Below, piece after piece: positions 1-11,425 of a stretch of 64,000 nt of DNA; within the stretch, counting starts at the first letter, position 1; each line of letters begins with the position of its first letter. Below the pieces are notes generated by a model. It saw only the letters and a list, made by a program, of their open reading frames with translations. It had not been told where the DNA came from and did not search any database. The DNA is taken from positions 7,897,044 through 7,961,043 of the forward strand of contig JAVGWX010000004.1 in NCBI GenBank assembly GCA_036924085.1, in the 5' to 3' direction. This DNA is from Ariolimax columbianus. Taxonomy: Eukaryota > Mollusca > Gastropoda > Stylommatophora > Arionidae. The translations under genes were made by a program, and so were the position numbers.

Positions 1-1045
1 TTTGCATCACTAACATTTTCTTCCACAAAGTAGCTAGGAGACATCCTCGCTCTAGACATTGGCATCAGCTGGACCTGTTTTTCAAACCCGCACGTTACAC
101 ATTGCAGACTGCGATACTGACTACTCACTGATCAGCTGCAAAATGAGACTCCAGCCCATAAAGATCCATGTTGGTAAATGTCGCATAAACACAGCAGAAA
201 CTGATATTCCTGAAAAGGTGGACGAATTCTCAAAATCACTCTCTGAATTAGTGCACAACAGCGCACTACTGGAAGCGCTACAGAAAAGTGGGGAAACGTC
301 AGAGGCTCAATACACACCACAGCCTTGGCAGTCTTTGGAAAGTAGACAACAAGGAAAAAAGACTAATTTGAGGGTGTGTCTACTTATTTGAAGTTTAAGA
401 TGTCAGCGAGCAGCATGACTATGGAGGCAAAAAGTATGGTACAGAGACCGGCAATAAAATGTGCAAATGACTACTGTCATCAACGCTGTAGGTTCATACA
501 GTCGGCAGAGAAAACTGGTAACATCAGGGTATGAGGACATAAACAACGCATTTAGACCAACACAAAATGTATACAGCACCTCTGAAATGGGCATTATGTG
601 AGATTATTATGGACATAATTATGCATATGAAGAGATAGGCCGAACACTATTGAGTCTTAAAGAACTGTAAAAACGTAATGATGGACTCTGCTCTCAACGA
701 AATTGAGATTATGCAAGTATTGCAGGAACTTGACGATACACCGAGCATACACGATTGGAAAACAGCTATCGACGGCACGCCAGTAAAAAAGGCAACCGCT
801 AGAGACGGCATTTCGGCAGAAATCATCAAATGTGGGGGTGGGGGGTACTTACTTCTTTAATACCTTTACGAACACATCTTTCAGCGTTGGGAGAAGAGGG
901 CGGTATCACAGGACATGCGATACGCCAACATAATCACCCTTTACAAGAAAAAAAGAGACAAGATTTGGTCTTTTCAAGTGGGCATGAATGGTACAGTACT
1001 GTATGATGGTCAGGAAACTGAGGCCTTCAACATTCATATTCATAT
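1..1045 (+). mobile_element. LINE fragment (EN C-terminus, linker, RT start), broken
   Basis: Remnant of an endonuclease-reverse transcriptase LINE of the type automated pipelines often label craniofacial development protein 2-like. The first open stretch (about 59-391) ends an APE-type endonuclease with the motif DCDTDYSLISCKMRLQP and runs into the linker. About 678-950 carries the start of the RT domain (ARDGISAEIIK, then ANIITLYKKK). About 980-1045 resembles a later RT block (VLYDGQETEAF), so the middle of the RT is deleted. Stops and frame changes separate the pieces. The left end is cut by the window. Clade assignment (RTE/CR1-like) is from recall of the family. Confidence 0.65.
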
Positions 1046-1209
1046 GCGTCTCAGTCTTTGCAGACCCGGCGCTTGACACCCTGTGAGTAGCAACTCGGGA
1101 CGCAAAGCTGTGAGCTGAATTTGGAGATTCTGGGCTGCCCAAACTGCAGGATACCTCTCTCTGCCTTGCTGGTATAATCCAAATAAATGTAAAGCATAAC
1201 AATTTGGCT

Positions 1210-3790
1210 CTTTCCGTCTCGTCAAATGATTGTGTTTTGAAAAAAATGGATGCAACAGCAGTCCATCACGAAAACGAATGTGACTCGTAAGACCAAACCG
1301 AGCAGAGAAATGTTTTCCACCGGTGTGTGCAAAGAAAGTCAGGACCGATTACAGCAGTGATTGTCGTGCGTGTATTCTTACACGTTGAGTCTTTGGCAAC
1401 GAAATTGTTTAGTCTCTGGTGCATTGGACGGTCAGTCAGTCTTCGGAGTTTCTCTGACTGCAGCTGGGCTCTTCTGTCGGTCATGGATTGCAGTTTTGTA
1501 ATTTTTTCAAGTTCTACAATTGGCGTTGACTTCATGCCTCCTGTTATAACTCTCATGGCTTGGTTTTGGTGTTTGCTAACTTTATCGAAGTTCGCCTTTG
1601 CTGCTGTTGTCCATGCAGCAATACCATACTCGAGAACTGGTCTCACTCTTCCAGTGTACATTTTCTTTAGTATACTTTCGTCTGCTCCCCAGCTTGTGCC
1701 ATCAAGTTTCCTCATGATTGCCATTCTTTCTCTGGCTCTCATTCGGTTTCTCTCGATCTGACTTTTCCATGTCATGCGCTGATCAAATATGAATCCCAGG
1801 TAGTTTGGGTTGTCGTTTGGCTGCAAGTATTTGCCGTTTAGACTCAATTTGGTGTTTTAGGGTATGATTTATAGCGAGAATATTGTACATGTGGTTTTTG
1901 TCCTCGTTTATTTTGACTAGCCATGAATTCGCCCACTCTTCCAGCGATGTTAGGGCCTGCTGCATCCGATTTCTTGCTATGGTCAGATTATTTTCAGAGG
2001 TCCACATAGCCAGATCATCTGCAAACATTGAGCTATGAAATCTGCTTGGTATATTCTCTGTAATGTCATTTATAAACATCAGGAAGAGTGTGGTTTACCG
2101 TACTCCCCCTTGAGGTACTCCCTGCTCAAGTGTCACCTTTCTTTTCATCTGCCCTTGTACTTGAACTCTGACCGTTCTGTTTTTGAGGTAATGGTTGATC
2201 CACTTGTACATTTTCTCACAAACTTCACTTCTTCTTAGCTTGACTCTAAGTCCATCTTTCCAGACTTTGTCAAATGCCTTTTCCAGGTCCACCCAAACCG
2301 CTACTGTGTGTTTCTGTTCCTGGTAGGTATCTTCTATTTCCTGGGCTATGAGGATTACCTGGTCCTCAGTGGATCTGTGCTGTCTAAAGCCGGCTTGCTG
2401 TGGAATTAGTATGCGTTTTTTTCTTCCATATGCCACATCAGTCTAGTGTTTATCATACGTTTCATCAGTTTTCCGACACAGCTCAGTAGGCTGATAGGCC
2501 TGTATCCATTTGGATCTGTTTTGTCTTTTCCTTTCTTTGGTACTGGTACAAGTACTGCGTGTTCCATGCCTGGGGTACCATACCCCTTTTTTTTAGCTTT
2601 GGTTCAGGAGTGAAAGCAGTTTCCTCTTTTCTGTTTAGCCCAGCCCTATCAGCATTTCTTTTTCTATAATGTTCTCATGGTCTCTTCCATTTCGTTCATT
2701 GTTAATTTTGCAATCATATGCTCTTCTGGTGCCATATTTATGATGTCGTGCCTGTTTTGCTCATCGTTAATGTATGTATGCCTATCTGCAGGGACATCTA
2801 TGTGGTTCGCTCTGGCATAGTGTTCAAAAAAGGCGTTTGCGCCTTTTTTTCCAGTGAGTAAGTTTTCGTCCTGCTTGATGGTAATTTGTTTGTTTGACGG
2901 AGTTTCGTCATTCATGGCTCTGACTAACTTCCATAGTGTTTCCCTTCTTTGTCTAAGTTGAGGCTTTCTGTTTTGTTTTTCCAGCTTTCTCTTGCTGTTT
3001 GATTTAGAGTGTATTTGTATTTCGCCGTGGTGGCTTTGAAGGAGATATTTGCCTCCATAGATTGTTCTCTCTCTGCCATGTTCCTATCATTTGTGACTGC
3101 GGCTTCCGCTTTCTATAACTCATCATTCCAATAGGGCTTATAATTTCGCCTTCGCCCTCTAGGGATGGTTTCAGTGGCAGCTTGCATTATTGCTTTGCTT
3201 TTAATGGTTTCACACAGCCCATCTGTCAGGCTTGCAAATATGTCCCAGTCGGCTCGTTTGTAGTCGAGGTGGTATGCCATGTTCTAAAATAGAAGCTAGG
3301 GCTATTCTCCAGCCTATTGATTAGATGGAGATGTGTGTCTATCTCCCAATCTTCCACTTCGTCACCTCTGCTGTCTGTTTCCGAGTATCCGATCTCTCGG
3401 AGTGGCTGTTGAAGTCTCCAACTACTATGCAGATGTAGTCTTTGACTTCCATACTCGAGAGCGATAGGTCCTTATTCGGTGGTCCGTACAGGTTGAAGAT
3501 CTTCGTCTCTTTAGCCATTATGTCAACTCCTACAATTTCTGCTTGTCCGGTGTGATTGACAGATACCGCGCTACTCGGTATGCAGTTAAGGGCCAGTTTC
3601 AGAATCCCTCCTTTGTGACCTTCTCTATCCAGGTGGAAGGTCTGGTATCTTTTGAATGAGAATTTATGGTTGCTGTTGAGGTGCGTTTCTTGGATACATG
3701 CCACGTCAATTTTACCTTCATGCAAGTGATGTTTTAGGGAAAGCTTTTTGTTAATGACTCCCTCCGTATTCCACTGTAGTATTTAGAGGG
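1210..3790 (-). mobile_element. I/Jockey-type LINE ORF2 (endonuclease, RT, start of C-terminal region), decayed
   Basis: Nearly complete ORF2 of a non-LTR retrotransposon, read from 3790 down. Near the start the APE endonuclease shows QWNTEGV, CIQETHL and further on GDFNSHS. A linker region follows at about 3280-2660. The RT has QQAGFRQHRSTEDQ, then WVDLEKAFDKVWKDGLR, LEQGVPQGG and the catalytic box FADD (near 2020), and then the thumb and post-RT segment (LEYGIAAWTTAAK, QNQAMRVITGG). Several frameshifts and stops break it. A run resembling the entry to an RNase H domain is lost around 1260. The RT palm is well preserved, so decay is moderate. Clade is inferred from motif style. Confidence 0.75.
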
Positions 3791-3799
3791 CCTTGAGTT

Positions 3800-4180
3800 T
3801 TTGGTCAATAGAAATTGCCCCACAGCCATGTGCCTTGACTCCACGTCACATGGGTGGGTGACCACCAGTAGTCAAGGGTGGGCCCCTTCGAGGCGTGAGG
3901 ACCGACACTCTCGATGCCTGGCGAGACTCCGCAGGATGAGCGCCATACGTTTTTCTGATAAGTTGTACTGTCATCATTCTGCGATTTACGATGCACTGTT
4001 TCGTTAAGCCTGTGGACCAGTGCATCCGATTTAAACAGGCGTTTCTGTAGGGATGCCCTCCTAAGCCTTTAGCTGTCCCCAGCCTATCTGCAAGGCAGCA
4101 GTTGTTTGTGATTAGAGGTGTCTCTATTATGGAAGTGTTCTTACAGGACTAGCGAGTCTTCACTACACGTGTCTTAGGGT
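3800..4180 (-). repeat. Repeat module abutting the LINE 5' side, shared with 28.2-28.45 kb
   Basis: On the minus strand this stretch matches 28203-28430 (plus strand) over most of its length. Both contain a block beginning GGAGGGCATCCCTACAGAAA, then a run with CGGATGCACTG and a CAGTGCA motif. Here it lies directly upstream of the endonuclease-coding start; at 28.2 kb it lies after a LINE 3' tail. It could be a LINE leader, a tandem-copy junction or a SINE body. A shorter version forms the 3' half of the SINE at 30.57 kb. It does not encode a convincing protein. Confidence 0.55.
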
Positions 4181-4640
4181 GCGGTGATGATATATGATAT
4201 ATGATGTTGACTATGTACTGGTTTGTACTAACCCGGAAGAGAGGCAGTCCAGTGTGTCTGTATCCCATGATCGTCACGTCCTGCCAGAAACGTAGCATCT
4301 GCATGTGAGTGGGGTATCTCTTTGCTCCCTTTATTTTCTCGGCTTCTGTGCAGCAATGGTACGCCTAGCATTCCCCGCCACCTGGGAGGTTGACACAATA
4401 GGGCAGATGTGCAATGTCCGCTAGTCTGCATCTCTTATGCGTCCATTGGTATGGCTGATAGCATACAGACGTAGAGATCGAGGCAGAAGTGCATTTAACC
4501 AGGGGACAAGCCTGGTAATGTCAAGGAGATAATGTTCGCTTGGTGTGCGGACAAATCTCATGGTCATGGGTTGAGTCTCCACTGTTCACATTGAGGTGTC
4601 TGCTCTACTGTTTTCGACAACCCGACTAAGAACTAAGTCT
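4181..4640. other. Unassigned spacer between LINE and rDNA orphon
   Basis: No protein, RNA or repeat was recognised here. It lies just past the 3' end of the 28S-like block, where an rDNA intergenic spacer would lie, but nothing in the sequence proves that origin. Confidence 0.3.
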
Positions 4641-5055
4641 TATGTTGGTGGTTTCGCACCCCATAATCGTATAGGGTGAATATCGAACAGCTATCCGCCC
4701 GCTTTGATCGGCGGACGGCAGAGACCTCTTTCTGCGGCTCGACCGGGTAGGGCTGAGGCGCGAGCCCCAGGTCCTGACCATATCGAAGCCTCCCATTGCA
4801 GTGGTGCTGAGATTTTGGGCGGGATTCCGGGTTACAGGCGTTCGGATGTAATCCCTCACATGGTAGCTTCGCGCCATTGGCTTATCAGCCTGGTACGTGA
4901 ACCAAAATGTCTGCGGCTCCTCTCGAATTGAGCAGGATTACCGTAGCAACGCCTTGTCAATATTAGGGTAAAACTGACCTGTCTTCCGATAGTCCATTAC
5001 CAGCACCCGTTCACTATTAGACCGGACGAATTGATTAATGGCTTTTTTGTTTGTC
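4640..5055 (-). pseudogene. 28S rRNA 3'-end segment, copy A (diverged)
   Basis: On the minus strand this is the last part of nuclear 28S rRNA. It includes the stretch around GCTCAATTCGAGAGGAGCCG, matching the sarcin-ricin loop with its GAGA core retained, the block GCCAATGGCGCGAAGCTACC, and the GGAATCCCGCC block near 4820. Substitutions are scattered through regions that are nearly invariant in animals, so it is not a functional gene. The rest of 28S, 5.8S and both ITS are absent. It lies in rRNA sense downstream of the 18S segment, in the same orientation. Confidence 0.75.
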
Positions 5056-5190
5056 AATGACCAGGTATCTGAAACCTGCGGTTTCTACGGGGTTAAACAC
5101 GATTTCCGTAGCGTTCTTTCATTAGAAGGTTAAAGAGCTGACCTGTCTTCCGTGGGTCTAATACTAGCACCCGTTCCACATTAGACCCAA
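5056..5190 (-). pseudogene. 28S rRNA 3'-end segment, copy B (more diverged, partial)
   Basis: A second, shorter version of the same 28S region lies between copy A and the 18S segment. The shared landmarks, read on the plus strand, are AACCTGCGGTTTCT, CCGTAGC, CTGACCTGTCTTCCG and AGCACCCGTTC, in the same order as in copy A. The GAGA core of the sarcin-ricin loop is lost. A perfect inverted repeat (TGGGTCTAAT with ATTAGACCCA) flanks its last 40 bases. The 18S-28S junction is at about 5190, where 18S homology stops just after helix sequence ending in CTTTC. Confidence 0.6.
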
Positions 5191-6457
5191 AGAAAGTGCT
5201 CCCAGACTGTCAATTATTTCAGTGTTTGGCCGTGTTGAGTCAAATTAAGCAGCAGGGTCCACAACTGGTGGTTCCCCTTCAATTCCATTAAGTTTCAGCT
5301 TTGCAACCATACTTTCCCCAGAAACACTTTTGTTTTCCGGACGTTTCCCGCAGAGTCATCGAAGCAACTTCTGCGGATCGCTAGTCGGCATCGTTAATGG
5401 TCAGAACTACGACGGTATCTGATCGTCTTCGCTTCTGACTTTCGTTATTGATTAATGAAAACACTCTTTACAAATGCTTTTGCAGTAGCTCGTCTTGCGG
5501 CGATCCAAGAATTTCACCTCTAACACCGCAATACAAATGCCCCCGTTTGTCCCTGTTAATCATTACCTCCAATTCCAAAAACTAAAAAAATAGAACCGAG
5601 GTCCTATTTCATTATTCCATGCACCATTATTCAGGCCGCCGAGGCCTGCTTTGAACACTGTAATTTTTTTAAAGTGAACTTGCCGGCCACCCAGGACGCT
5701 CATCGAATAGCAACCGTGGGAGAGAGCCGGCAGACGGTAGGGCAGGAGACAACGGGCAGTGAACCGGCACGAGCCGGACCGCCTGCCTGCGCCTTAGATC
5801 CAACTACGAGCTTTTTAACTGCAACAACTTTAATATACGCTTTTGGAGCTGGAATTACTGCGGCTGCTGGCACCATACTTGCCCTCTAATAGATCCTCGT
5901 TAAAGGGTTTAAAGTGTACTCATTCCAATTACAGGGCCTCGAAAGAGTCCCGTATTGTTATTTTTCGTCACTACCTCCCTGTGACGGGAGTGGGTAAGTT
6001 TCGAGCCTGCTGCCTTCCTTGGATGTGGTAGACGTTTCTCATGCTCCGTCTCCGGAATCGAACCCTGATTCTCCGTTACCCGTTACAAACATGGTAGGCA
6101 TGTCACGTACCATCGACATTTGATAGGGCAGACATTTGAAAGATGCGTCGCCGGCACATGATACCATGCGATCAGTACAACGTTATCCAGAGTCACAAGT
6201 GGGGACGCAGCGACCCAGTGAGGGAAAACAACGATTTGGTTTTGAACTAATAAAAGCGCTCTTTCCGCGAGGGTCAGAGCTTGGTAAGCATGTATTAGTA
6301 TAAATTGCCACAGTTATCCAAGTAGGATCGTGTCATCTAAGGAACCTCGACTGATTTAATGAGCCATTCGCGGTTTCACCGTGAGACAGTCTGAACTTAG
6401 ACATGCATGGCTTAATCTTTGAGACAAGCATATGACTACTGGCAGGATCAACCAGAT
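5190..6457 (-). rRNA. 18S rRNA 5' two-thirds, diverged orphon
   Basis: The minus strand starts at the conserved 18S 5' end (CTGGTTGATCCTGCCAGTAG at about 6455) and runs through the universally conserved central blocks, including CAGCAGCCGCAGTAATTCCA at about 5860, down to the GCTTAATTTGACTCAACACG block near 5235. The last third of 18S, including the decoding-site region, is missing. Many positions that are fixed in animal 18S are changed and small indels are present, so this is best read as a pseudogene or orphon. A separately inserted piece of the same region at 27.4 kb is closer to canonical 18S. Open frames inside this block are incidental. Confidence 0.85.
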
Positions 6458-7065
6458 ATCTGTCGGAGACGTACGAACCACACACATCGGTCGGCGGAGG
6501 ACGGTTGTGTAAAAAGCCTCACTGGGACGGACGGTTATTCCTTCCCTTACTCCGTCCACCTAGAACCGCCTGACAGGGGCCCCTACACTTACAAAACGAC
6601 CGACCGACCGGGCTCGCTTGGGCAGGGATGGCAGCGCTCTGTGCAGAACGGAACCCAACGGCCCCGGCGATAGATTTCACAGGGACTGGAGACGATATTT
6701 TGCCTGCCGGCCTGCCCTTCTCCGATTGGTTGGTCGGGCGAGAAGAGGGCCTTTAGGCAGTATTCCTGCTTTCCATTTGCCGGTCACAAGCTCTTTGCGA
6801 GAGTCTGACCACCAGCGAGACGAAAAGTCGAGTTCTGCTATAAGCCTTCGAAAAAGCACCACTGACTGTAAAAGTTTCTCGATACGGGCCAGAGTAGCGC
6901 ACCTCTGCTGAGGGCATAACACCACAAACTGCGTCCAGCTACCTAGTCGAGGAAAGGCGGGCGAGCGTTTTCGGCAAGCCCGCGCTATCGCTCCGTCTGT
7001 CGGGACTGAGATCGCTGTACGAACACTAGTGATACTGCATCGCGACGGGGAGACAACTACCCCAG
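6458..7065 (-). other. GC-rich 5' ETS-like block upstream of the 18S segment
   Basis: A sharply bounded GC-rich stretch sits immediately upstream (in rRNA sense) of the 18S 5' end and gives way to AT-rich DNA at about 7066. It has pyrimidine/purine-rich runs and no credible protein. Its position and base composition fit an external transcribed spacer carried along with the 18S. ETS sequences are not conserved, so this cannot be confirmed by eye. Confidence 0.5.
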
Positions 7066-8540
7066 ATTGATTTTAAATCGATGTCCGCATCATTCATATC
7101 TCGAGGGTGCATGCATCGTTGTACCGAAGTAGTAGTCCGACCTGTGACCTATTTCCCAATTGCAGCTCCCCGGAGAGAAGATATGTTGGTATTCTACCTT
7201 AATCTTTCATCTTAGTTTGTCCCAGCCATCAGCGCATTTGAAGACTAATCATGGGAATATCATGCATATATGTCACCATTGCTTTATTTGCTATTTTCAA
7301 AGATATTTATCAAATGCATCATATTATCTCTATTGCTTCTGCCTAGTGTGGATCCTGCATGAGTTCAGTGTATTTCATATTATTCTTTCTTTGGTAGTCT
7401 TTTCGTGATAATACGTAATAACATCTTGATGAAATGGCTTTTTAGGACAATAGTGCGGTAGTTAGTGCACACTTGTAGGTTCCCTTTCTATGGTATTGGG
7501 ATATAGATTGAAGTTGTCCATTCTGCGGGTAATATCTAATCTGCACCAAATATGTTAGCATAAAGCTATTAGTTCTGCTGTTTTGTCGTCGCACCCTGGA
7601 GTATTTCATTTTGTCGGTGCATATTCGTCTTCCAGTGTGGATTCGGGATCTCTCTCTTCATCATTTGTTATCAAGTCTTAATTTGTAATTGGGTCGTCGT
7701 ACATATCGCTATAGTATTCCGTCCATATTTCTGGAATATATATGTCCTCAGTATGTGGTACACATATGTGCATTGTTATGTGCTACAGGTATGTGCGTTG
7801 TTTGAGATTAAAGATAATTCAATAGATATTGAATTTGAAAGATGTTTATTTTCTCTGCAAAGTCTGTTAGGGCTACACCTTCTCACCATTTGTTCTTTTA
7901 TTTCTTGCTCATCCTGATTTTGAAAAACAGAAAAGTAAACTATGGGAATAAAATAATACACGAGGTGCTTTCAAATTAGGAACATTAATACAGTGCAAAT
8001 GGCTATGTACAGGACAGCAAACGTTTGAGTAATATCTGAATTAACAAATCATGGTCTGACCCGTTTTAGTAAAGAAAGACTGCACAGAAATGTAAATAAA
8101 ACATATAGCAATGTTGATTCTAAAGATTGACGTAACATTTACTTGGAAAACATATTTTGTTATCAAGTTTCGTTCGAACTAAAACAATCAGAAACGATTT
8201 TTTCTCTCTAAAATGACGTTGTCACAAAACTAATGACTTACAACTTGTTTTCTAAAAAAACATCATCACTATCCCCCTCAATAGCGGCGTTTTCTTTTAT
8301 AACACCATGTTCAGACTGAACCACTAATTTGCATATGTATTCATGACATCTTTACTACACACCCACTAACGCCTATAACTACCTCCTCTACACTTCCTCC
8401 CATCCTCAATCCTGCCGCGATTCACTTCATTTCTCCTAAATCCTCTGACGCTTCACTCAGTATGACGACGACTTCCTTCTCAGGACCCACGAGATGCTTG
8501 ACATCTTGCCTAATCGACTGTACCCTTACACCACCTGCCT
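7066..8540. other. Non-coding intergenic or intronic DNA
   Basis: AT-rich sequence without recognisable exons, RNAs or transposon motifs. Short open frames here have no family signature. Confidence 0.4.
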
Positions 8541-8740
8541 TTACAACGAATTGGGCTTCTTTAAGTACTGCAAGGCATCATCAGTTTGTTTTTTTTTGTT
8601 GCAGTTCAGAAACATGTTAATATGTGTTTTGTAAAACCACATCTCTGTCACCTCTATTAAAAGTTTAGCATTTTTGCTTATTGTCCATGTTTCACTGCCA
8701 TATATCAGATTTAGTTCCAAATTGCATCCAAGAATTTGTT
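8541..8740 (-). mobile_element. LINE post-RT remnant
   Basis: The minus strand reads NLIYGSETWTISKNAKLL followed by a TEMWFYK motif. That is the post-RT segment common to many LINEs (LLYGSETW then EMWFYRR). Only about 65 codons survive, with no catalytic region. Confidence 0.6.
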
Positions 8741-8906
8741 CCCTATTCCAGCAAAAGGGATTTAGATGCCCACAATTGCATTTCATGATCTGGTTTTGAA
8801 TGTACTATTCTGTTACTTATTTCATAATTTCTTCTTCCATCAATATTGTATATATTTAGAAGTTAATAAATCATGCCGCACTAATACGATTTTTGGTTTC
8901 TACCAG

Positions 8907-9140
8907 ACACCATTTGTCCGGACTTGACTTTCGGGATTATCTGTACAGCATGTGATTGTGGCTTAACTCATAATTGTCACGTCATCACCGGGTCATGTCG
9001 TGTAGCCTGCGACGTAGGTTACTTTGGATCAAACTGCACAAATCGCTGTAGTACGCGTTGTTTGTATGGTGCCTGTGAATATGTTTCTGGAAACTGTTTA
9101 GACTGCGTTCCTGGCTACATGGGAACCAATTGCACATCAG
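8907..9140 (+). CDS. EGF-like exon, two domains (MEGF/SREC type), partial gene
   Basis: An internal exon of 234 bases, 78 codons, bounded by an acceptor ending TCTACCAG and a donor GTAACT, with phase 1 at both ends. It encodes two cysteine-rich EGF/laminin-EGF-like repeats: TACDCGLTHNC...ACDVGYFGSNC and NRCSTRCLYGACEYVSGNC...GYMGTNC. The GYFG.NC and GY.GTNC endings are typical of the short EGF repeats of MEGF10/SREC scavenger-type receptors, which are extracellular. It is the first of the EGF exons in this window and shares strand and phase with those at 19.6, 31.6, 34.7, 45.4 and 48.3 kb. Exons further 5' (signal peptide) are not visible. Belonging to one gene with the later exons is inferred. 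Confidence 0.8.
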
Positions 9141-9700
9141 GTAACTGCAAGTGCACTTATATCAGTATCTCTATCAAAACACTTAACCGGAGATAGTGCC
9201 TTGTCCATAGATGTATCAATACAGGTAACTGGAGGCATTTTCTGCTCAATAACTGTATCACTGAAGGGAACTGTAATAATTATCTTGTTCATACTTGCAC
9301 CAATACTAGTAATGTTTAATGTTTCCATATCATTAAAGATATGTTATGTATTGATACGACAAAGCTACTAGACACGAAGAAATGAATCAGGATGATAGAG
9401 AACGGGCGTAATGAAATACTGCAATAGCAAAGGCTTATAGCATATGAACTAAATACACTTACCAAAGAGAATTGGCTTCACCTCATTACATCACTTAACG
9501 GTGCAAGCTGATGGCAAGTAAGCACGAAGGAAGAGATGCGCAAAAAACGGAATACATGGACCGGTATATTGGACATTTTTAAAGCCAACATAAACTGTCC
9601 CGACATGTATGAATCTGTTATCAGCCATCGAATGCTTACGGTATTTTTGTAGATATAAGCGCTACTTACGTATTTTGTTTAGCGACTTTACCGAACTACA
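9141..9700. other. Intronic DNA, nothing recognised
   Basis: Starts with the donor of the preceding exon. No coding, RNA or repeat signal was seen apart from short open frames. Confidence 0.4.
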
Positions 9701-9705
9701 GCTGT

Positions 9706-10155
9706 AGCTGCCAACATTAATGTGAAGATTCCATTCTATGTCACAGTTATTGTGAAGACCCTATTATATCCCACCGCCATTGTGGAGACGCAATTCACTG
9801 GCATTGCTATTGTGGAGACGTAATTCACTTTGAGAATAAATGTGAGGGGACTATTCACCGCAACTACTTTGTGAAAGTATCATTCACTTCTAGTATTTGT
9901 GCAGATACACAATTCACCGCCACTAGTATTGTGGAGACATCATTCAGTGTCGCGGTTATTGTGGAGACATCATTCAGTGTCGCGGTTATGGTGGAGATAC
10001 CATTCAGTAGAATCATTTTTTTAAAACAGCATTCACTATCATCATTATCATGAATACACATGTACTGGCACTATTACACAGAGAAACCATTCACTAACAG
10101 TATTCAGGTGTATCCGTCATTTACTGTGACCGTTAATGTAGAGATTCCATTGTCT
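9706..10155. repeat. Degenerate 30-bp tandem repeat (about 14 units)
   Basis: Imperfect tandem array. Two adjacent units near 9930-9990 are identical (each starts ATTGTGGAGACATCATTCAG and ends TGTCGCGGTT). Flanking units keep the pattern GTGGAGA-C-ATTCA with drift and small indels. Both strands are open for about 60 codons because of the repeat; this is not taken as a gene. Confidence 0.75.
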
Positions 10156-11080
10156 TAGACAATATTTTTAATTACTGCCTCACTTCATAAATAACACAAT
10201 TAAATTTAATTTATTTATCTCATTTAAAATCATTGTCTATCAAGTTGAGAACATAGCACTTGGTAAGTACGACGTAAGGTTGAATTCAACTCAGATAAGA
10301 GTAGACAACTTATCATGTAGACAGGGAATGTAATGCTCAAGATGGAATACGTCATCGTCAATTTTCTGATGAAATCTTTAATATGTGGTTTTTTGAGCAT
10401 ACTGACTTCTCCAGACACTACACTTGTCCAGTGGTTAGGCTGAGGCTATTGAAATCTCCAGAAATGTATGTACGTTAGTGGTTGGGATGAGACTATCGAC
10501 ATCACCAAACACGTAATTTGTCAAATGGTTAACATGTGACTAAAAGCATGTCCAGACACGTATCTTATCCAGTGACTAGCCTTAAACTAGAAGCATGTAC
10601 ATACACGCATCTTGTCTAGAAATGGTACTTGTGATGAACAAACGTGATCTGCATGTTGGGAACAAAGGTAGTGTATGTTCATCCTTCACGTTGATCGTGG
10701 GTCAGATACATCCATCGGAACGTCCTATATTTAGTTTATTAACCATAGGTTATCTCCGTGTGTCTGTGCTTTTGTTTATTTCATCTTTCTTCAATGTTCG
10801 TCTCTAAGATGGCGTTTTGTTATACTTGTGGCTTAGTTTGCAGGAAATTGTCATATCTCTTCATTTCTATCCAACTGATTCAGCAAACCGTATGTGTGAG
10901 GCTTGACATGCCTTACCTCTCTGATATAAATAGTATGTCATCCAAGCTGCACACAGGCAGCCTACATTCTTGGACAGATCTGGTTTGCTGACAGACGCAT
11001 GCTGTCAGCTAAGAGCTACCCAGTGATTTCTTCACGTTCAATGAGTCAACTGCGACATTAGACGATCATCACTTGAATGC
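10156..11080. other. Non-coding DNA, nothing recognised
   Basis: No exon, RNA gene or known repeat was identified. Phrases with GTCCAGTGGTTAGGCTGA and AGTGGTTGGGATGA recur at about 70-base spacing around 10420-10580, a weak and decayed tandem pattern. Confidence 0.35.
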
Positions 11081-11425
11081 TATTCTAGTCAGGCACAATA
11101 TTCTGACTAGGACGTCTCGTCCGGGCCAATACACTAACCACGACCATAATCTATCTTCCATGTAGCATTCGCTAGAAACATGATGTTTTCAAGGCAGCCT
11201 GGCTGACAAGATGCCGATCGATGTGTAGCCCCTTGTAGTGAACACTGGGCAGATAAGACTAAGCATAGCAACAGCGCCTGGAGGACGGTGGTCCACCTTC
11301 ATCGGCATGCTCGGGATGTAAGGAAAACTACTACGACCCGCCACTTGACGTCCTTGTCATGGCTCACACAACAGTCGGCTCACTAATTATGGGAATTCAA
11401 AAATAACAACAACAACACATGTTCG
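11080..11425 (+). repeat. Interspersed repeat with (AAC)n tail, copy 1
   Basis: It starts near CTAGTCAGGCACAATATTCT and ends ATTATGGGAATTC followed by AACAACAACAAC. The minus strands of 21200-21550 and 35930-36290 carry the same order of blocks (CTAGTCAGGCAC, GGCAGCCTGG, CCCGCCAC, ATTATGGG.ATTC, AAC repeats). The tail suggests the 3' part of a non-LTR element or a SINE. No protein is visible. Confidence 0.6.

Noticed and set aside
1327..1761. 144-codon plus-strand frame
   Set aside because: It is the shadow of the LINE RT post-palm region coded on the minus strand.
5674..6031. Open frames in the 18S region
   Set aside because: They lie inside recognisable rRNA sequence and have no family resemblance.
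9706..10155. CRISPR-like array of 30-bp repeats
   Set aside because: Units are directly adjacent without spacers and the DNA is eukaryotic; it is a satellite. The same applies to 18609-18808.
10595..10991. Overlapping 70- and 77-codon frames
   Set aside because: No domain, different frames, and no conserved copy elsewhere in the window.
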